A DNA stretch of 55,050 nt from an uncultured Collinsella sp. (GTDB taxonomy: Bacteria; Actinomycetota; Coriobacteriia; Coriobacteriales; Coriobacteriaceae), in NCBI GenBank assembly GCA_902469555.1, contig CABRDB010000032.1:1-55050 (forward strand). Reading direction: 5' to 3'. Positions 24,394 to 31,899 of the stretch are shown in pieces; position 1 is the stretch's first letter; each line of letters starts with the position of its first letter. A program made the translations under genes and the position numbers. The notes beneath the pieces were generated by a model. It worked only from the letters and a program-made list of their open reading frames with translations. It ran no database searches and had not been told where the DNA came from.

Positions 24394-25696
24394 AGATGGT
24401 GAACTCGGCGAAGTTGCGGTCGCCGCCTGCGGTGCCGGTGTCGCCTGTTGCGGCTGCCGGCGCCAGCGCGTCGCCGCCGACGCTTTGCAGCAGCTCGGCC
24501 ACGTTGGCGTCGGGGTTTTGGCATAGGATGTCGAGCAACTCGATAAAGTCACGAATGACCTCGCGCGGCGTCAGGTGCGTGTCGGCTCCCACACGACCGA
24601 ACTCAATCTTGAGGAAGTCAACCAAGTCGTTTTCGGTCAGCGTGGGCGTCCAGCCAAAGTAGCCGGCGTGAATTTGCATGAGTTTTTCGATCAGCACCAG
24701 CAACTCCTCGTAGGTGAGTGGTTGCAGGCGGATGATGGGCGCAAGCATGTCCTTAAGGTCCTCGCGCGCAAAGCGGCCCTGGGCGAGTCGGCTGCGTAGG
24801 GCCTCGTAGGAAAACACACCGCGGCGGCGGTCCTCGATGGAGGTCGGCGTGCCACCCATGATCATGCCCAGGTACTGCGCCTTGCCCTGAAGTGTGTCGT
24901 TGTACATGGTCAGGATCTTCTCGTAGTTGTACTGGCGCGTGATGGCGTTGGGAATCTTATACAGATTCACGAGCTCGTCGATGAGCACCAGCATGCCCTT
25001 GTAGCCGCTGCAAACCAAAAAACGCGCGATGAGTTTGACGTAGTCGTACCAGTCATCGTCGCTGATGATGGTTGAGGACCCCAGTTCGGCGCGAGCCTCG
25101 CTCTTGGTGCGGTATTCGCCGCGGATCCATTTGGTCACGCGGCTCATGGCCTCTTCGTCGCCCTCGGATACGGCCGTGCGATAGCGGCGAAGCATGCGGG
25201 TGAAGTCGAAGCCGTGGACCATCTCCTCGAGCGGGGTCAGTTGGGCATTGACGACCGACTCGTCGACGTTGGCACACGAGGCGACCCAGCGATCCAGAAT
25301 AAGGTTGAGCGCACCGCCCTCGGGGCGCGTCTTGGTCGATATATTGCGGATGAGCTCGCGGTAGGTGGCAAGGCCCTGCCCCTGACCGCCCTGCAGGCGT
25401 CGCTCGGGCGACAAGTCGGCATCGGCGACGACGAATCCCTCGCCCATGGCGTGCGTGCGGATGGTCTGGAGCAAAAAGCTCTTACCGGCGCCGTAGCGAC
25501 CGACTAAAAAGCGGAAGCTCGCGCCGCCATCGGCGATGAGACTTAAATCGGTGAGCAGGGCGCGGATCTCGACCTCGCGCCCTACGGTGATGTAAGGAAG
25601 GCCGATGCGCGGGACCACGCCGCCCTTGAGCGAGTTGAGAATGACGGCAGCGACGCGCTTGGGCACGCGGGGTGCTGCGGATGCGGTATCACTCAT
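24392..25696 (-). CDS. sngB: P-loop ATPase of the BREX-type ATP-binding family (DUF2791), SngB-like
   Basis: The 434-residue protein has Walker A GRYGAGKSFL (66-75), an acidic strand MLVLIDELVNLYK as Walker B near residue 230, MIMGGTPTSIED as sensor-like segment and a RLAQGRFAREDL tail. This is the DUF2791 ATP-binding family, to which BrxD of some BREX systems also belongs. In Shango it is the second component. Its ATG overlaps the end of the TerB gene by 8 bases, so the two are translationally coupled. Its product probably energises the helicase or remodels the TerB protein; this is inference. Confidence 0.83.
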   Translation of the reverse strand: MSDTASAAPRVPKRVAAVILNSLKGGVVPRIGLPYITVGREVEIRALLTDLSLIADGGASFRFLVGRYGAGKSFLLQTIRTHAMGEGFVVADADLSPERRLQGGQGQGLATYRELIRNISTKTRPEGGALNLILDRWVASCANVDESVVNAQLTPLEEMVHGFDFTRMLRRYRTAVSEGDEEAMSRVTKWIRGEYRTKSEARAELGSSTIISDDDWYDYVKLIARFLVCSGYKGMLVLIDELVNLYKIPNAITRQYNYEKILTMYNDTLQGKAQYLGMIMGGTPTSIEDRRRGVFSYEALRSRLAQGRFAREDLKDMLAPIIRLQPLTYEELLVLIEKLMQIHAGYFGWTPTLTENDLVDFLKIEFGRVGADTHLTPREVIRDFIELLDILCQNPDANVAELLQSVGGDALAPAAATGDTGTAGGDRNFAEFTI

Positions 25697-27428
25697 GGTC
25701 TAGGTATCCTCTCACGTCTGCTTCGTAGTCCTCGATAATCTGCGGCCCTGCCGCGCCGAATTCGATAACGGTGTCTCCCACCAGGTCAAAGAGCGCCTCG
25801 TTGATGGTATCGACAAGCATGTCCTCACTCTTGCCCGACTGCGCCACCGCCGATGCCGTCTGCGCTGCGTTTTGCTCGAGTAGTGCTCGAAGATAGGCGT
25901 CTGCGGCGGGATCGAGTGCGGACGCGGTGTCAGCGGACGTGGGTGCTGGTGCGAGGAGCGGGGCCACGACGCCAAACTGCTCGGTGGAGATGGTCGGCTC
26001 GCTAGCCTCGTCCTGCTGCATGGTCGTCGCGACTGGTTCGGCGATCGTGCCGGCCACGGGCTTGGCTTCCCGTCGTTCGGCAACTGTCACCTCGGCATCC
26101 GCAAGCGTGCCGTCCTCGCGTTCCTCGTCGATCAAAAGCGCTTCGCGCGTTTGTGCGGCAGCGCTCCGAATGTGCCCCAGCTGGCTCAAATCGATATCGA
26201 TCTTGACGGGCTGGTGTGCGGCGTCCCACGAAAGCCATGCCACAATCTCGTCATCGATAATCTTGGCCAGATATTTGGGGACCTTTTCTTCCTTAAGGGG
26301 ATGGGCGGGGTCCAGCGCCAGGCGCAGGCGTTGGTCGCAGGCGCGCATCATTTCACCGAGCTTGCTGCTCTTTTGCCTGCTACCGTGAATCCGCATGCAT
26401 TCCCAAAAACCGTTTTGGCAACGGTAGATATGGATGGGGTCCAGACGGTATTCGCAGTCCTCGTGGCGCTCGGGCGCAAAGAATACGGCCGAGGCAAACA
26501 TGGTGTAGGGCATGGCCGTCTCCTCCCCAAATAAACTTGCCACGATGCCGGTCTTTCGGTGCGTGTCATAGTAGCGCGCCATGCGGACATACACGGCGCA
26601 CGCCACGTGGCGCAGATCACGGTGGTGGCTGCGGTCGAGCCGCGAGCTACTTAGGTTGTACGTGGAGAGGGCGTTGATGGCGGCCATGAGTCGCTCCTCG
26701 CGCACCTCATCGGGCGGAAGGGGGAGCGTGGGCTCGGAGGTTTTGCGACGCTTAGGGGTCTGGCCGGACGGTGCCGGTACAAGGTCTCGTGCCGCGCGCC
26801 GCAGTTCGATAAGGGCGTTATCGAACATGACGGTTTTAGAGTCGCGAAGCAGCTTGGGGTCGAGCCCGTGGAACACGGCGTAATCTTGCAGCCACACGCG
26901 CGCAAACCGGTCGATGCCGGGCTCGAAGGCGCGATAGACATCCCAAAAAGCCTTGATCTTGTTAAAACCATCGAGTGGATTATCTACGCCAATGCCGCAG
27001 ATCAGCTCATAGAGATACAGAAAGGCAAAGGACGTAGACGTTTCCTCGACGGTTCCGCGGCGCACTTGGGCACGCCAGGTAAAGTAGCCGCGCAGTTGCC
27101 GGTCGCTCATGGCGTTGTAGGTGGGAAAGTACGACTTAAAGGTGCCGTTGTAGGGACAGTCGTCCTCAAAGTCGGCCATCAGCAGGCCCTGGCGGTAAAA
27201 AAGCTCGGCTTCCGAAAGCCAGCGGCCCGCACCGCCCTTGGGGTCATCCTGCCAGCGCGATATCTCGCGCATTTTACGGTACTGGTCGGGGAGGAAATTC
27301 TGCATCTGTCGGCCGGTTTTGAGAATCGGCTCGTCTGCGTAGGTTTCGTTTGAGAAGCGGGCGGACTGATGGGTCCGGGCCTCGGCCATAATGCGCTCGA
27401 TGAGCATCTTGATGTCCTGGTCGGCCAC
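25689..27428 (-). CDS. sngA: TerB-N/TerB-C domain protein, SngA-like first component of a Shango-type defence operon
   Basis: The 579-residue product has a TerB_N region at about 85-215, seen in YNAMSDRQLRGYFTWRAQVR and FLYLYELICGIG. The middle is variable. A TerB_C-like C-terminus carries VDTINEALFDLVGDTVIEF and IIEDYEADVRGYL. A low-complexity linker lies around 440-510. TerB domains were predicted to bind metal and to act in phage-related stress systems. With the DUF2791 ATPase and Lhr-like helicase directly downstream, the order matches Shango (sngABC). No BREX methylase or PglZ gene is nearby, so a BREX assignment is rejected. Confidence 0.82.
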   Translation of the reverse strand: MADQDIKMLIERIMAEARTHQSARFSNETYADEPILKTGRQMQNFLPDQYRKMREISRWQDDPKGGAGRWLSEAELFYRQGLLMADFEDDCPYNGTFKSYFPTYNAMSDRQLRGYFTWRAQVRRGTVEETSTSFAFLYLYELICGIGVDNPLDGFNKIKAFWDVYRAFEPGIDRFARVWLQDYAVFHGLDPKLLRDSKTVMFDNALIELRRAARDLVPAPSGQTPKRRKTSEPTLPLPPDEVREERLMAAINALSTYNLSSSRLDRSHHRDLRHVACAVYVRMARYYDTHRKTGIVASLFGEETAMPYTMFASAVFFAPERHEDCEYRLDPIHIYRCQNGFWECMRIHGSRQKSSKLGEMMRACDQRLRLALDPAHPLKEEKVPKYLAKIIDDEIVAWLSWDAAHQPVKIDIDLSQLGHIRSAAAQTREALLIDEEREDGTLADAEVTVAERREAKPVAGTIAEPVATTMQQDEASEPTISTEQFGVVAPLLAPAPTSADTASALDPAADAYLRALLEQNAAQTASAVAQSGKSEDMLVDTINEALFDLVGDTVIEFGAAGPQIIEDYEADVRGYLDHE

Positions 27429-27464
27429 CGCTCCTCCTCTCGAACGCAGCTACGGTGACCTCAT

Positions 27465-27474
27465 ATCATAGCAC
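27465..27474 (-). promoter_or_regulatory. candidate extended -10 promoter of the sngABC operon
   Basis: On the minus strand TGTGCTATGAT contains an extended -10 (TG, one base, TATGAT) about 40 bases upstream of the sngA start codon. No good -35 box accompanies it. Only 87 bases separate sngA from the DUF554 gene upstream, so read-through is also possible. Confidence 0.35.
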
Positions 27475-27515
27475 AGCATCAAACAGATGTTCGAGATACC
27501 GCTGCGTTGCTAGAT

Positions 27516-28232
27516 TTAGAACAGGAGGGCGTATATGACGGCGATGACGACGGAGGGAAGCATATTGGCCGTGCGGAAGGTCTGAGGACGGATGAGGTTG
27601 ACGCCGACGCAGAAGATGAGCATGGAGCCTACGAGCGAAAGGCTGTTGAGGGCTGCTGTGGTCATGATGGGGGAGAGCGCGCCGGCAAACAACGTGATCG
27701 TCCCCTGGAACACGGCGACGGGCAGGGCGGAGAAGATGCAGCCGCGGCCAAGCGAGGCCGTCATGGTGCAGACGATGATGCAGTCCAGTGCGCCCTTGAG
27801 GGCAAGCGTTGACCAGTCGCCGAGCAGGCCGTCCTGGATCGATCCCACAATGGCCATGGCGCCGATGCACACGGTGAGTGAAGTCGAGACAAAAGCGTTG
27901 GTGAACTCGTTATCGCCCTCACTGCCAGTCTTGCGCTTGAGCCATTCGCCAAGGTTCTCGATGGCGGCCTCCAAGTTGATGGCCTCGCCGATGAGCGAAC
28001 CGAGCGCAAATGAGACGATGAGCATGGTGGTACCGGTGGTCGCTAGCGCCTTTCCATCGATGATGAGCATCTTTTGCATGGTGCCGCCCAGGCCGATAAA
28101 CAGGACGCACAGCCCCGATGCTTTCATGAGCGTGTCTTGGATGCGCGGTGTAATGAAGCGGCCGCCCGCTAATCCCAAAAGACCGCCCGCAACTAAAAGC
28201 GCAACGTTGATGATTGTTCCCAAGCCCGGCAT
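27516..28232 (-). CDS. DUF554 family integral membrane protein
   Basis: The 238-residue protein has seven or so hydrophobic segments and the DUF554 signatures: LGTIINVALLVAGGLLGLAG at the N-terminus, SLIGEAINLEAAIENLGEWL, and AMAIVGSIQDGLLGD followed by the loop that precedes the next helix. DUF554 (YdfK-like) proteins are putative transporters of unknown substrate. ATG 28232 follows AGGAGGGCTC, which excludes the longer frame beginning at 28301. It lies upstream of sngABC on the same strand, but its function suggests no link. Confidence 0.88.
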   Translation of the reverse strand: MPGLGTIINVALLVAGGLLGLAGGRFITPRIQDTLMKASGLCVLFIGLGGTMQKMLIIDGKALATTGTTMLIVSFALGSLIGEAINLEAAIENLGEWLKRKTGSEGDNEFTNAFVSTSLTVCIGAMAIVGSIQDGLLGDWSTLALKGALDCIIVCTMTASLGRGCIFSALPVAVFQGTITLFAGALSPIMTTAALNSLSLVGSMLIFCVGVNLIRPQTFRTANMLPSVVIAVIYALLF

Positions 28233-28301
28233 GAGCCCTCCTGTATTGATGCCAACGTGGCAATCGTAGCAGAACGAAATGCGAGGCACATCGCGACTCA
28301 T

Positions 28302-28327
28302 CTAATACGTTATATAAGTGGTATTAG
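28302..28327. promoter_or_regulatory. inverted repeat around a TATATAA box upstream of the DUF554 gene
   Basis: CTAATAC (28302-28308) and GTATTAG (28321-28327) are a perfect inverted repeat around an AT-rich 12-base centre containing TATATAA. It sits about 70 bases upstream of the DUF554 start codon, as expected for a promoter overlapped by an operator. Confidence 0.4.
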
Positions 28328-28350
28328 GAATGATGCGCAGCATTTAAGCC

Positions 28351-29781
28351 TCAGGTGGTTGTCGGGACATAGGGGTAGTAGTCAAAGCGCAGTGTCATAA
28401 GCCGCTGCGGGGATTCAATAGCCGCGGCGATGATATTGGCATCGCGGGCACGATCAAACCCTTCGAGTTCGATCTGATACGAGACGTCTTGCATAATGTC
28501 CAGACGTCGCCAGGCTAGAAGTGTGTCGCCATCGAATTCCAAGGTCTTGCCTCCGTCTGGGGCAACGGCGTATAGACGCAGTTTAGCGGTGGTTGCAGGG
28601 TCGACAACCGTGACCTTTTTAATTTCGTTTCGAGTATTCTTGGCGCCCAACAAGGTGAGCAGTGTTGGGGCCACGACCTCGCCCGATGGCAAAAAGACGA
28701 CTTCGATGGATTCGGGAAATGCGATGATGGCCGACTTGCGGACGGGCTGATTGGCGGCGGCAACTTCGATGTTTGCAGCATCGATGACCTCTGTGTGGTC
28801 GAGGGCGGCAAGCACGCAGCAGTTACCTTCATCGATCTCCTGAGGATCAGCAAGTCCCAGACTGTCCGCGAGCTCGGGATCGTTTGGACCGGTAGCGGGC
28901 TCATTCGGTGCTTCGAAAGAAGCTGGGACGCTGTTTGTCGGCGACGGCGTGTCGCCCGCACCTGCTTCTTTGTCCGTGCTCTCTTCTTGTATGGTTGCGT
29001 TGATGGGTTCGTCGTTTGAGGGGAGCGTCTTGGCGTCAAGCGCGGAGGGGACAATCCCGATGGCTCCGGATCCGTTCCACTCCATCTCGAGAAGCGCCGG
29101 GTCGGCAAGAATGCGTTGCCTGCCTAGCGTGTGGGTATCGATCGCAATAGGGCCTGCCTCCGTCCCGCGCGTAAGGCTGAGCGATCCGGCCGGCTTCTCG
29201 AAATGAATGTCTGTGTCTTCGGTACTGGCGGCGTAGAACAGCAGGGATGCTTCTCCCGCCGCGATGGCATCGGTGCCCGCCTTGGTCAGCCGCAGCGATG
29301 CCGTGAATGAGAGGGTGGGCTGCACATCGTCTGCATTCGCGGCGGCGCAGCCCAGACATATACCGCCTCCTTTCTCGAAAAACGCACCGTCGAAGGCGAC
29401 CTTCGCTCCGTTCGCCGAGTCATCGACCGAAGCGATATCGATGCGCAACCCCAAATCGCACGGATCGCCATCTGCATCGAGCACAATCGAGCGCCATGTG
29501 CAGACGGCGCACCCCGCCTGGGAGCCGTTTGCCTTGTTCGAACGATTGATATCCACGACTATCGAGCCGTCCGTATTACGACGAAGGCATCCCGAGGTTG
29601 AGATTGCGGCCTGTGCGAACGAAAAACGCTTGCACGCAATGGCGCTCGACGGATTTGGTGCGGAGCTTAGGGCTGCTGGTAAGGAGTCTGCCATGACGGG
29701 AGTCGCCCAAGCGGCGACAGGCGTTCCGGTTGCGAGCGCGCCGCAGAGTGCGACGACGGGCAAAAGGTTCTTCGATGCCAT
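28351..29781 (-). CDS. large secreted protein of an unrecognised surface-protein cluster
   Basis: I do not recognise this 476-residue protein. It starts with a signal peptide (LLPVVALCGALATGTPVAAWA). A cysteine-containing beta-rich domain at about 50-215 includes GCAVCTW, GDPCDLG and GGICLGC. A Pro/Thr/Glu/Ser-rich linker follows at about 250-320, then a second beta-rich domain to the end (FPESIEVVFLPSGEVVAPT, LTLRFDYYPYVP-like end). The second domain has a similar layout to the 199-residue secreted protein encoded upstream. ATG 29781 follows TAAGGAG. It has no membrane or sortase anchor of its own. It is the last gene of the cluster and its largest product, perhaps the surface subunit. Confidence 0.75.
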   Translation of the reverse strand: MASKNLLPVVALCGALATGTPVAAWATPVMADSLPAALSSAPNPSSAIACKRFSFAQAAISTSGCLRRNTDGSIVVDINRSNKANGSQAGCAVCTWRSIVLDADGDPCDLGLRIDIASVDDSANGAKVAFDGAFFEKGGGICLGCAAANADDVQPTLSFTASLRLTKAGTDAIAAGEASLLFYAASTEDTDIHFEKPAGSLSLTRGTEAGPIAIDTHTLGRQRILADPALLEMEWNGSGAIGIVPSALDAKTLPSNDEPINATIQEESTDKEAGAGDTPSPTNSVPASFEAPNEPATGPNDPELADSLGLADPQEIDEGNCCVLAALDHTEVIDAANIEVAAANQPVRKSAIIAFPESIEVVFLPSGEVVAPTLLTLLGAKNTRNEIKKVTVVDPATTAKLRLYAVAPDGGKTLEFDGDTLLAWRRLDIMQDVSYQIELEGFDRARDANIIAAAIESPQRLMTLRFDYYPYVPTTT

Positions 29782-29799
29782 GGGGTCTCCTTAGCTAAT

Positions 29800-30078
29800 T
29801 TAGTGCGGCCTGTCCGTGTTTCGTTTCTGGCTGCGTTTGATGTGCAGACCGAGGCCGGCGGTTCCCGCACCTGCTGCCGTGGCGCCTGCTGCCAAGAGCC
29901 ATCGTCTGTCGTCTGTCTGTGCCAACGGTTCCTTGCAGTTGCCGCGGTCGAGCTCCGAGAGGTCGACCGTCACTTGCGTGGCGGCCTGCGCCTGTTCTTG
30001 CTGGGCAAAGGCCATGGCTGGCCCAAACGCTAGGATACTGACGGCGGCCAGGGCGACGGCCTTATGCCGTGTGCGCAC
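29800..30078 (-). CDS. small secreted protein with sortase-like LAQTD motif and C-terminal membrane anchor
   Basis: From GTG 30078 this product has about 92 residues: an N-terminal signal (KAVALAAVSILAFGPAMAFA), a short mature part, then LAQTDD, a hydrophobic helix (WLLAAGATAAGAGTAGLGL) and a basic tail HIKRSQKRN. That is the order of a cell-wall sorting signal, with LAQTD in place of LPxTG or LAxTG. The start overlaps the upstream gene by 17 bases; the frame is open back to 30108. It is likely the wall-anchored or base component of the surface cluster. Confidence 0.65.
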   Translation of the reverse strand: MRTRHKAVALAAVSILAFGPAMAFAQQEQAQAATQVTVDLSELDRGNCKEPLAQTDDRRWLLAAGATAAGAGTAGLGLHIKRSQKRNTDRPH

Positions 30079-30661
30079 CGGGCTCGACCGTCCAGGTGAT
30101 CGTTGCAACCTGATCGCCTTCGCCGGTTACGCGGAAGATGTCGCGCGTGACGCGGGCGACGTTTCCGCTTGTCTTGAGCTTAATTTTGTCCGTGCCGCCG
30201 GCAATGCCCTGGTAGCCCATGTCGAAGGCTGCATTCTTGGAAAGATCGAGGCCCGTCTCCTGCATTGCGGCGCTGGCGTTCTGGAGTGCGCCGTCGGGGC
30301 CGACCTTAAAGTCGATGGAATTCTGCGCGGTTCCGGCCTTGGCGTCGGCGGCAATGGTCCAGGTGTTCATGGCGTCGATCTTCATGTTGGTGACATGGAT
30401 GCCGTAGGCCGAATGATTGTCGATGGTGGTCGCGTCTTCTGAGGGGCCCTGAAGCGTGCCGTCGGCCTTGGCGACGAAGGGAATAACCGTCGGAACTTTG
30501 AACTCTACGTTGTCGATCTCGGTCCTGACCATTACTTTCGTGGTTCCAACGCGCCCGGCTGCCAGAGCTGGCGTCGGGGCGGCGCCCATTGCGAGCGCGA
30601 GCGCGAGCCCTGCGCCCACGACGAGCGCTCTGGCTCCGTTCATGTTCCTGGTGATGTCCAT
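30062..30661 (-). CDS. secreted beta-rich protein of the surface cluster
   Basis: The 199-residue protein has a clear signal peptide (ALVVGAGLALALAMGAAPTPALA, cleaved after AxA near residue 35) and a mature region with alternating beta-strand patterns, such as KVPTVIPFVAKADGT, IHVTNMKIDAMNTW and TITWTVEPGA. I cannot name the family, but the pattern (IPF, ADG, N-S-A, IHVTN) recalls WxL-like or fimbria-like surface domains. ATG 30661 follows AAAGGAACGACC. It is followed with overlap by the LAQTD gene, which suggests joint export and assembly. Confidence 0.72.
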   Translation of the reverse strand: MDITRNMNGARALVVGAGLALALAMGAAPTPALAAGRVGTTKVMVRTEIDNVEFKVPTVIPFVAKADGTLQGPSEDATTIDNHSAYGIHVTNMKIDAMNTWTIAADAKAGTAQNSIDFKVGPDGALQNASAAMQETGLDLSKNAAFDMGYQGIAGGTDKIKLKTSGNVARVTRDIFRVTGEGDQVATITWTVEPGAHTA

Positions 30662-30751
30662 GGTCGTTCCTTTCTATTCGCCGCGGGCCGTCCCCGCGAT
30701 GATTGGACGAATGCTGGTGAATTGCGTGCGGTGTCGCGTCGGCCGAAAAAG

Positions 30752-31261
30752 CTAGTTCTCGGCTTGCTCAACCCGTACCTTGACACGTGTCGGATTGCCG
30801 TGGCTGTCGAGGGTCTTGGCATCGAGTGCCTGGATCTCGATGTATGCCTCTCCTTCTTTGATGTCGCCGGCGGGGCACGTCTCGATTGTCTTGCCGGTCT
30901 CGACCACACCGGATTCGTACATGGTCTCGTCGTTTTGGATGACGCGGAATCGCTGGGGAAATTTATTGTCTTGGACGTTTTGCACGTTGACGCGCAGCTT
31001 GCCGTCCTCCTGTAGCTGAGCGACCGGCGCGACCGAAATCGTCATCATGTTGTCGCGGACGATGGCATCGAGCTCATCTTGGATTTCTTGTCGCGATTTA
31101 CCCTCTGCCGTCGTGACTGAGGCGCCCGCTTCGGGCACGGGCTGCGACTGCCAGGCGTATAGCCCTACGGCGATGAGGGCGCAGGCGATAGCCAGGCAGA
31201 CAACGACGAGTTTCTTGCGACGCCCCAGTCCTGCGAGGCGGGGCGGCTTCTTCGCACTCAT
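30752..31261 (-). CDS. membrane-anchored extracytoplasmic protein of the surface cluster
   Basis: The 169-residue protein has a basic N-terminus (RRKK), one transmembrane helix (LVVVCLAIACALIAVGLYAW) and an outside domain: MTISVAPVAQLQEDGKLRV, NKFPQRFRVIQNDETMYESG, VETGKTIETCPAG. The MYESG...G.TIE pattern recurs in small surface proteins of Gram-positive bacteria that I know only as hypothetical. Its ATG overlaps the stop of the 98-residue gene upstream (ATGA), so translation is coupled. The gap of 90 bases to the next gene has no terminator. Confidence 0.72.
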   Translation of the reverse strand: MSAKKPPRLAGLGRRKKLVVVCLAIACALIAVGLYAWQSQPVPEAGASVTTAEGKSRQEIQDELDAIVRDNMMTISVAPVAQLQEDGKLRVNVQNVQDNKFPQRFRVIQNDETMYESGVVETGKTIETCPAGDIKEGEAYIEIQALDAKTLDSHGNPTRVKVRVEQAEN

Positions 31262-31554
31262 GCGGCGTCCTTGGTGGTGTAGACACGTGCGAACGTGGAC
31301 GGGTCCGCTCCAAAGAGCATGTGAAGCATCAGGCGGCGCGAGTAGATGAGCTCGTCAAAGTCGTGAGGGAGCTCGATGTCGTGGATACGCGCGATGTGGT
31401 GGGCGAGCGCCGAGAACGACTCGGGGTCGCAGATAACATCGGTGGTGACGTGGTAGACCGCCGTATCGGGGAACGCCTCTTCGTCGAAAGGCAGGAGATA
31501 GGGATCGTCGTCGACCTCGATGGCGACGCCGTACTGGGGCCAGTAATATGCCAT
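31258..31554 (-). CDS. 98-residue cytoplasmic protein, first gene of the surface cluster
   Basis: I do not recognise this protein. It has no signal peptide or membrane segment and is acidic, with YWPQYGVAIEVDDDPYLLPF at the N-terminus and a helical part (FSALAHHIARIHDIELPHDF). ATG 31554 follows GGGAGG. It overlaps the membrane-anchored gene by 4 bases. As the only cytoplasmic member of the run it may be a regulator or assembly factor. Confidence 0.65.
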   Translation of the reverse strand: MAYYWPQYGVAIEVDDDPYLLPFDEEAFPDTAVYHVTTDVICDPESFSALAHHIARIHDIELPHDFDELIYSRRLMLHMLFGADPSTFARVYTTKDAA

Positions 31555-31899
31555 GGGAACCTCCCTGCTTCTGGGGCCAAAACTTCTATCGGTTTTGGCT
31601 GTCGACGCCGACCGTATCAGCCGCTACTTGACCAATTTCTGACCAAATGCTTGACGGATTGACATCTCCGCAGGTAAAAGGTGGAAAAATTACTTCAACT
31701 TTTTTCGAGCGACAATCGAGCGGTCGGCGACGGCGGGGCGATATGTGTCAAAAGCATCGTCTGCCGAGGAAGCCTTGCCGTTCGCCGAATTGCACAAACG
31801 TAAAAATCGCCAATTATGGAGACGGTCTCGAACACGTCGACGAAACGATGCGGTAACATCTCCCTGCAAACACTGTAGTTAGCTAAAGGGGGAGTTCGC
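31555..31899. other. 345-bp divergent control region, surface cluster / lactate dehydrogenase operon
   Basis: No gene is seen. The region holds an 8-bp inverted repeat, GCCAAAAC (31576-31583) with GTTTTGGC (31592-31599), 22 bases upstream of the surface-cluster start. It also holds a TGACCAA direct repeat at 31629-31635 and 31640-31646, one helical turn apart, followed by two further TTGAC-like pieces. Either could be an operator. The lactate dehydrogenase gene has GGGGGAG before its GTG start. Confidence 0.5.

Noticed and set aside
21831..27428. Defence operon considered as BREX
   Set aside because: The ATPase and helicase resemble BrxD and BrxHI, but PglX, PglZ, BrxA, BrxB and BrxC are missing and a TerB gene is present.
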